Shown here piece by piece: positions 21,319 to 25,414 of a stretch of DNA of 25,414 nucleotides; within the stretch, counting starts at the first letter, position 1, and each line of letters opens with the position of its first letter. Below the pieces are notes generated by a model that was given only the letters and a program-made list of their open reading frames with translations, was not told the origin of the DNA and did no database searches. Position numbers and translations under genes: made by a program. The stretch spans positions 1-25,414 of the forward strand of contig JAEWDX010000067.1 of the NCBI GenBank assembly GCA_023389895.1, in the 5' to 3' direction. Origin of the DNA: Bacillota bacterium (GTDB lineage Bacteria; Bacillota; Bacilli; Bacillales; Cytobacillaceae).

Positions 21319-22887
21319 ATGAAAGATTCATTCCAGGATTTACTGTTATTTATCCCCTTCAATCAACTTAAGTTCCCAATTCCACTGCCAAAGGACAGAC
21401 TTTATTTTGAAAAGATCAGCGAAGAACTCCCTGGCGAATGGCTTGCGGAAGCGACACTCATCACGATTATGCAAGAAGAAGAGTTGGAGCGGTTAAATAG
21501 CAAAGAAGTTGCCAATCAATTAATTCAAGATCCGAATCTCATTGGAATTGTTATCTGTACACCACAACCTGAACCTTTGGGAGAAGAGATACTTGCTTTA
21601 TTTTTAGAATGTCAATTGCCGATTGTTCAAGTGACGAATCCAATGTCATTACAGGTCTTTTACGAAAAAGAACCGCTTTTCTTTGCCCAATTAAGTGAGG
21701 AGCTAGTAGGATCAATGGAAGATGGATTGCCGCAATTACTGTCTGAGTTAGGACAAGGCTTAGGAACTCCCTTCCTCTATTTAGATGAAAACGAGCAGCT
21801 TTTATGGCAGATGGGGAATGAGGAAGAATTACGAGATGCTAATCGATGGTTGAATGTTCATTGTAGAGAATTAGAAGAGATAAAGGGTAGTCTTTCCGGT
21901 CGAGGTTTGCCGACCCGTTTTAAGAAAGAGGAGTTTGAGTTGTATCCGATTAATATTGCTGGCATAATCCGTCAAGGCTTGCTCGCCTCAGCCACACTAG
22001 TCGACTGGCAAAGGAGAATGGTCGATAAATTAGTTGGTTTGATGGCCCTTTTATTACAAGCAGAAGGAATGTTTCAAGAGCAACAGCGAAAGTTACAAGA
22101 GCATTTTGTCTACGATCTTCTTTATCATAAATTTGAATCGCAAAAGGTCATGATCAAACAGGCAAAAACATGGGGCTGGAATTTGGAGATTCCCCATCAT
22201 CTACTATTAATTGCTGTGAAAGTTTCCGATGATTTGATGGACAATATCAATTGGTTAGAGGAAATGGTCCTTTTAATTGAAGAAACGAAAACACAGTTGG
22301 AAAAAACCCTCATCGTTTTTCCTTTTCAGGACCAAATCGTTGTCTTACTAGAGGATGGGGAAAAACGTACCAATAGTGAGAGAATGCAGCATGTAATGGA
22401 AGTCGCAAAAGAGATTGAAAAGTGTTTATCAAGCCAATGGTCTGATTGTCAGATTTCCGTTGGTATAGGTAAATGGTATGAAAATATGACCTTTTTAAAT
22501 AAAAGCTATCAAGAGGCAAATCAGGCATTAAAATTTGGACAACTTTGGCTTGAAAATCGAAAAGTTTTTCATATTAATGATTTAGGGATTTTGCGTCTAT
22601 TGATTCATATTCATCAGGAAATTCTTTCTGATTTTAGCCAGGAATATTTATCCGTTCTTATTGAAAGTGATAAGGAGAATGGGACTGATTTTATCAACAC
22701 GTTAGAAGTGTATATTCAGCATCAGGGAATTATTAATGAAGTGTCGGATGCTCTCTATATTCACCCGAATACTTTACGGAATCGAATCAAGAAAATCGAA
22801 GAGATGGTCTGGGGTGATTTGGAGAATCCAGAGGAATTTATGAATCTAATGATCGCTTTAAAAATTCGCTCCTTTATCAATCAATAA
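21319..22887 (+). CDS. PucR/CdaR-family transcriptional regulator
   Basis: A 522-residue protein with the architecture of PucR/CdaR regulators. The N-terminal half (about 1-170) resembles a PucR-type ligand domain. A GGDEF-like CdaR region covers roughly 270-400 and includes SVGIGKWYENMTFLNKSYQEANQALKFG (shown here only as a position guide, about 381-408). The C-terminal helix-turn-helix is at about 460-520, with EVSDALYIHPNTLRNRIKK. Members act on diverse catabolic genes, such as purine, sugar-diacid and amino-acid use, and not on one fixed pathway. It overlaps no gene but sits 6 nt after the Fe-S subunit, with AAGGAT as the ribosome site, so it is in the same operon. That suggests it senses a substrate of the molybdoenzymes. 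The ligand is unknown. Confidence 0.85.
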   Translation: MKDSFQDLLLFIPFNQLKFPIPLPKDRLYFEKISEELPGEWLAEATLITIMQEEELERLNSKEVANQLIQDPNLIGIVICTPQPEPLGEEILALFLECQLPIVQVTNPMSLQVFYEKEPLFFAQLSEELVGSMEDGLPQLLSELGQGLGTPFLYLDENEQLLWQMGNEEELRDANRWLNVHCRELEEIKGSLSGRGLPTRFKKEEFELYPINIAGIIRQGLLASATLVDWQRRMVDKLVGLMALLLQAEGMFQEQQRKLQEHFVYDLLYHKFESQKVMIKQAKTWGWNLEIPHHLLLIAVKVSDDLMDNINWLEEMVLLIEETKTQLEKTLIVFPFQDQIVVLLEDGEKRTNSERMQHVMEVAKEIEKCLSSQWSDCQISVGIGKWYENMTFLNKSYQEANQALKFGQLWLENRKVFHINDLGILRLLIHIHQEILSDFSQEYLSVLIESDKENGTDFINTLEVYIQHQGIINEVSDALYIHPNTLRNRIKKIEEMVWGDLENPEEFMNLMIALKIRSFINQ

Positions 22888-22895
22888 GAAAGTAG

Positions 22896-22938
22896 AAAGC
22901 TGTAACTTGTGAACATTGTGAACAGGCTACAGCTTTTT
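22896..22938 (+). terminator. Terminator after the PucR-type regulator
   Basis: The 9-bp stem AAAGCTGTA (22896-22904) with TACAGCTTT (22928-22936) extends inward by CTTGT/ACAGG, and T residues run to 22938. The loop region contains two tandem copies of TTGTGAACA. Confidence 0.75.
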
Positions 22939-23091
22939 ATGTGCCCAAAACCCCTAATGATAAAATATGCCCTCTTAGAAATAGGTCGTGATCTTTATAA
23001 CAGGGTTCACCTTTCTATTCACAAATTTCCCCTTCCAGCCATGACAAAGACTCAATTTGAGAAATGGAAATATGAATCTTTAAAACAATAA
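22939..23091 (+). CDS. Small unrecognised ORF (50 aa), possibly a remnant
   Basis: Fifty codons from an ATG at 22939, just after the terminator, to a TAA at 23091. The product begins MCPKPLMIKYALLEIG and ends with a basic, aromatic stretch (FEKWKYESLKQ). The frame is open further upstream to a GTG at 22909 inside the hairpin. I see no Shine-Dalgarno for either start, and I recognise no family. It could be the degraded end of a lost gene. Confidence 0.25.
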   Translation: MCPKPLMIKYALLEIGRDLYNRVHLSIHKFPLPAMTKTQFEKWKYESLKQ

Positions 23092-23294
23092 TCAAATTAG
23101 AATGGTTGTCATCTTTCAAGGCTTGTTCATATGTCAAATTTCCGGATGGAATCTTGCTGTAAAAACTCACAGTTTACCTTAGGTAACAATGGATAATTCT
23201 ACATTTCTCATTAGAAGATTTCAATTATAGGATAGAGATATAGAAGTTAATACCCATTAAACAACAAAGAAAAGAAAACGGTCAACACTGTATT

Positions 23295-23310
23295 TGTGAA
23301 TATTTTCACA
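23295..23310 (+). promoter_or_regulatory. FNR box upstream of the TorD/molybdoenzyme operon
   Basis: TGTGA-ATATTT-TCACA is a perfect match to the Bacillus Fnr site TGTGA-N6-TCACA, flanked by further symmetric A/T (TT/AA). Its centre is about 42-45 nt before the start predicted from TATTAT at 23335-23340, the class II spacing used for activation. Anaerobic induction is therefore likely. Confidence 0.85.
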
Positions 23311-23334
23311 AATTTTAATTAAGCTAGCAGTTGT

Positions 23335-23340
23335 TATTAT
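23335..23340 (+). promoter_or_regulatory. -10 element of the Fnr-dependent promoter
   Basis: TATTAT lies about 25 nt downstream of the FNR box, with no good -35, as expected for an activator-dependent promoter. The predicted start is near 23347, about 24 nt before the TTG start codon. Confidence 0.55.
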
Positions 23341-23370
23341 GAAATTCAAAAAGAAAGAGGTGGAAGTAAG

Positions 23371-24063
23371 TTGAAGCAATTAACAGAAGTGGACTTAGAA
23401 GAGGTTCTTCAGTTCATGGAATTGCGTACTTTTGCTTACGATATTTTAAGAAGAACCTTTTTAGAAGAACCATCTAAGGAATTGGTCACACAGTTTCAAA
23501 ATGGGGTCATTAACTTTTTTCCTTTTAAAGAGGAAGTTCCTCAATTAAAGGAGGGAGTAGAGCTAGTAGAACGCTATTTTAAAACATTTAAGATGGAAGA
23601 CAATTACGAAGGGCTCCATTGGGATTATACAAAAATGTTTATTGGTCCCTATGAGTTGCCAGCGCCATTATGGGAATCCTCTTATGTGAATAAGGATGGG
23701 CTCCTTTTCCAGGAAGAGACATTAATCGTAAGAAGATTGTATTTAGAAAATTGCTTTGAGTCCCTTCAACAAGGGAGAGAAGCGGATGACCATTTAGGAT
23801 TAGAGCTTGATTTTATGTATCAGTTAACGAATATTGCCATCGACTTATTTAAGGACAAAAAATTAACAGAGCTTCAAAAAGTGTTAACTGATCAGGACTA
23901 TTTTTTGAGAAATCATTTATTAAATTGGACTCCGATTTTTGCAGAAAAAGTAGTGGAGCATGCAGAAACTGATTTTTATAAAGGGATGGTAAAAATTCTG
24001 ATTGGATATTTAACCATTGATAAGGCTTGCTTAGAGGAAATATTTTTAGAAATAGATGAGTAA
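23371..24063 (+). CDS. TorD/DmsD-family molybdoenzyme maturation chaperone
   Basis: A 230-residue all-helical protein of the TorD group (NarJ/TorD/DmsD). The signature lies around 82-150: HWDYTKMFIGPYELPAPLWESSY, given here as two parts, WDYTKMFIGP and LPAPLWESSY, followed by ADDHLGLELDFM with the conserved DH and E-L-FM. These chaperones bind the Tat signal of the large subunit and hold it until the molybdenum cofactor is inserted. The start is TTG at 23371, with GAGGTGG 7 nt upstream; no ATG gives a better fit. Seventeen nt separate it from the molybdoenzyme gene that follows, its likely client. It stands behind the FNR box. Confidence 0.92.
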   Translation: MKQLTEVDLEEVLQFMELRTFAYDILRRTFLEEPSKELVTQFQNGVINFFPFKEEVPQLKEGVELVERYFKTFKMEDNYEGLHWDYTKMFIGPYELPAPLWESSYVNKDGLLFQEETLIVRRLYLENCFESLQQGREADDHLGLELDFMYQLTNIAIDLFKDKKLTELQKVLTDQDYFLRNHLLNWTPIFAEKVVEHAETDFYKGMVKILIGYLTIDKACLEEIFLEIDE

Positions 24064-24080
24064 AAAATGGAGGTGTCATT

Positions 24081-25414
24081 ATGTCAAACTTGCTAAAAAA
24101 AGCAACGGATCATCGTTTTAGTCGCAAGGCATTTCTAGGGTGGAGCGCTGCATTAACAACCGCAGCTGTTGTTCCAGCCTACGGACTAAAGAAGATGGAT
24201 GCAAAAGTAGCAGCAGAAAAATTAGAAACGGAAGAAAAATGGGTCACCGCATCCTGTTGGCATAACTGTGGAGGACGCTGTCTAAATAAAGCGTTAGTCG
24301 TGGACGGAGTAGTCGTTAGACAAAAAACTGATGATACTCACCCTGATAGCCCTGATTATCCACAGCAAAGAGGTTGTCACCGCGGTCGTTCCCAAAGACA
24401 TCAAGTATTTGGAGCAGATAGATTGAAATACCCAATGAAACGGAAGCATTGGGAGCCAGGTGGCGGAAAGAAAGAATTACGAGGTAGAGATGAATGGGTT
24501 CGAATCTCTTGGGATGAAGCGCTTGATTTAGTTGCCACTGAATTAAAACGGGTAAAAGAAAACTATGGCAATAAATCAATTTTAGGTACAAGCAGACTCC
24601 TTAATTTCTATGGTGGAGGACTTGTCAGATGGGGATCATCTTCATCAGGAGCTTGGGGAATTCCTCAGGAGACAATGACAGGATACTTCTCATGGGCTGC
24701 GAATGATAGACTCGATTGGCGTAATGCAAAATTAATCGTCATGTGGGGCTCAAACCCTACCCGCTCCAACCTAGGAAATCCAAGCTATAACCTTTTACAA
24801 GCGAAAAAGGCAGGAGCGAAATTTATCTTTGTTGATCCTTCTGTATCGCCATCCGTTAAAACATTGGCAGATCAGCATATTCCTTGTCGACCTGGTACGG
24901 ATACAGCGTTGCTTCTTGCGATGGCGTACCATATGATCGAAAACAACTTGCAAGACCAAGATTTCTTAGATAGATGTACGGTTGGATTTGATAAAGAGCA
25001 TATGCCTGAGGGAGCAGATCCAAAGGAAAACTTTAAAGATTATGTATTAGGTACTTATGATGGCATTCCAAAGACGCCGGAATGGGCATCTGAGATTTGC
25101 GGTACAGATCCGAAGCTAATCCTCCAGTTCGCTCAAGAAATTGCTACAACGAAGCCAATGATTTTTACTTCATCATTTGCTCCTGCTCGTACGTATAAGG
25201 GTCAGCAATTCTGTCAGGCATTTTTAACGGTAGGCTGGATGACTGGAAATGTTGGGAAGCCAGGAGCTGGAGTGTGGACGATGAACTATGCGTCAAATCA
25301 AAGCTATGGTGGGAAAACACTTGTAAGAGGTGGAGGTTCAGGGTTACCTCCTGCTGTAAATCCATTATTCCCTGATGCAACATATGGCCCTTATGACGGT
25401 TATCGCTGGGCGAA
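24081..25414 (+). CDS. Tat-targeted molybdopterin oxidoreductase, DmsA-like large subunit (partial, C-terminus off window)
   Basis: The first 444 residues of a large subunit of the DMSO reductase superfamily; the frame is open to the window end. Residues 12-36 form a Tat-type signal, with SRKAFLG followed by a hydrophobic stretch (WSAALTTAAVVPAYG). The second arginine of the usual SRRxFLK is Lys. A 4Fe-4S site follows: C59-x3-C63-x3-C67 and Cys99 (QRGCHRGRSQRHQ). RLKYPMKR and RISWDEALD are typical of DmsA and related respiratory enzymes, and VMWGSNPTRSN with FVDPSVSPS and CRPGTDTALL form the MGD core. The Ser run around GSSSSG near 181-186 may supply the Mo ligand. ATGGAGGTG precedes the ATG. 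It would act outside the membrane on an external electron acceptor. DMSO, tetrathionate or an oxyanion such as selenate cannot be told apart here. Confidence 0.9.
   Translation, partial: MSNLLKKATDHRFSRKAFLGWSAALTTAAVVPAYGLKKMDAKVAAEKLETEEKWVTASCWHNCGGRCLNKALVVDGVVVRQKTDDTHPDSPDYPQQRGCHRGRSQRHQVFGADRLKYPMKRKHWEPGGGKKELRGRDEWVRISWDEALDLVATELKRVKENYGNKSILGTSRLLNFYGGGLVRWGSSSSGAWGIPQETMTGYFSWAANDRLDWRNAKLIVMWGSNPTRSNLGNPSYNLLQAKKAGAKFIFVDPSVSPSVKTLADQHIPCRPGTDTALLLAMAYHMIENNLQDQDFLDRCTVGFDKEHMPEGADPKENFKDYVLGTYDGIPKTPEWASEICGTDPKLILQFAQEIATTKPMIFTSSFAPARTYKGQQFCQAFLTVGWMTGNVGKPGAGVWTMNYASNQSYGGKTLVRGGGSGLPPAVNPLFPDATYGPYDGYRWA

Noticed and set aside
18555..25414. Selenocysteine at a molybdenum ligand position
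   Set aside because: No in-frame TGA interrupts either molybdoenzyme reading frame in the visible part.

Overview
The window is a chromosomal segment of a low-GC Gram-positive, endospore-forming bacterium of the Bacillaceae (Bacillus, Neobacillus or Mesobacillus-like). The evidence is Crh (the Bacillus-type HPr paralogue with Gln15 and Ser46), ClpP behind a CtsR box, SigL/RpoN, the CggR-controlled glycolytic operon in the Bacillus order, strong AGGAGG-type ribosome binding sites, and DUF4183 proteins, which are typical of Bacillus spores. The sequence alone does not fix the species.

Layout. (1) 1-1670, core: the end of a possible whiA, crh, a 21-nt tandem repeat, a bidirectional terminator, clpP (minus strand) with a CtsR-overlapped promoter, and tRNA-Arg(CCG) with its own promoter and terminator. 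(2) 1738-9474, an inserted accessory island: it starts right after the tRNA with the decayed C-terminal end of a tyrosine integrase. It then carries a mostly minus-strand surface-glycan set: an RMD-like reductase, a PseB/CapD-like 4,6-dehydratase, a DUF1796 protein, a GalE-like epimerase, an unrecognised protein built of five 50-residue repeats, a GT4 glycosyltransferase and two DUF4183 proteins. The best inference is spore-surface polysaccharide or glycoprotein assembly. (3) 9554-11170: rpoN (sigL) and a small glutaredoxin-like gene. (4) 11172-18480: cggR-gapA-pgk-tpiA-gpmI-eno, the lower glycolytic operon. It has a two-half CggR operator, a terminator hairpin that overlaps the cggR promoter, and a second promoter plus hairpin ahead of pgk. 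(5) 18495-25414, anaerobic respiration: a minus-strand molybdopterin oxidoreductase, a divergent four-cluster Fe-S subunit, a PucR/CdaR-type regulator, then an FNR box, a TorD-like chaperone and the first two thirds of a Tat-targeted DmsA-like molybdoenzyme that runs off the window.

How the parts work together. Glycolytic flux is sensed by CggR through fructose-1,6-bisphosphate, and Crh-P acts with CcpA in carbon catabolite control. The molybdoenzyme cluster supplies anaerobic electron transfer: TorD matures the large subunit, Fnr switches the operon on without oxygen, and the PucR-type protein probably senses a substrate. The glycan island is functionally separate and looks horizontally acquired at the tRNA-Arg locus.

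No CRISPR array, insertion sequence, rRNA or riboswitch was recognised. Motif positions come from reading the sequence by eye; family assignments come from remembered family features and not from searches.
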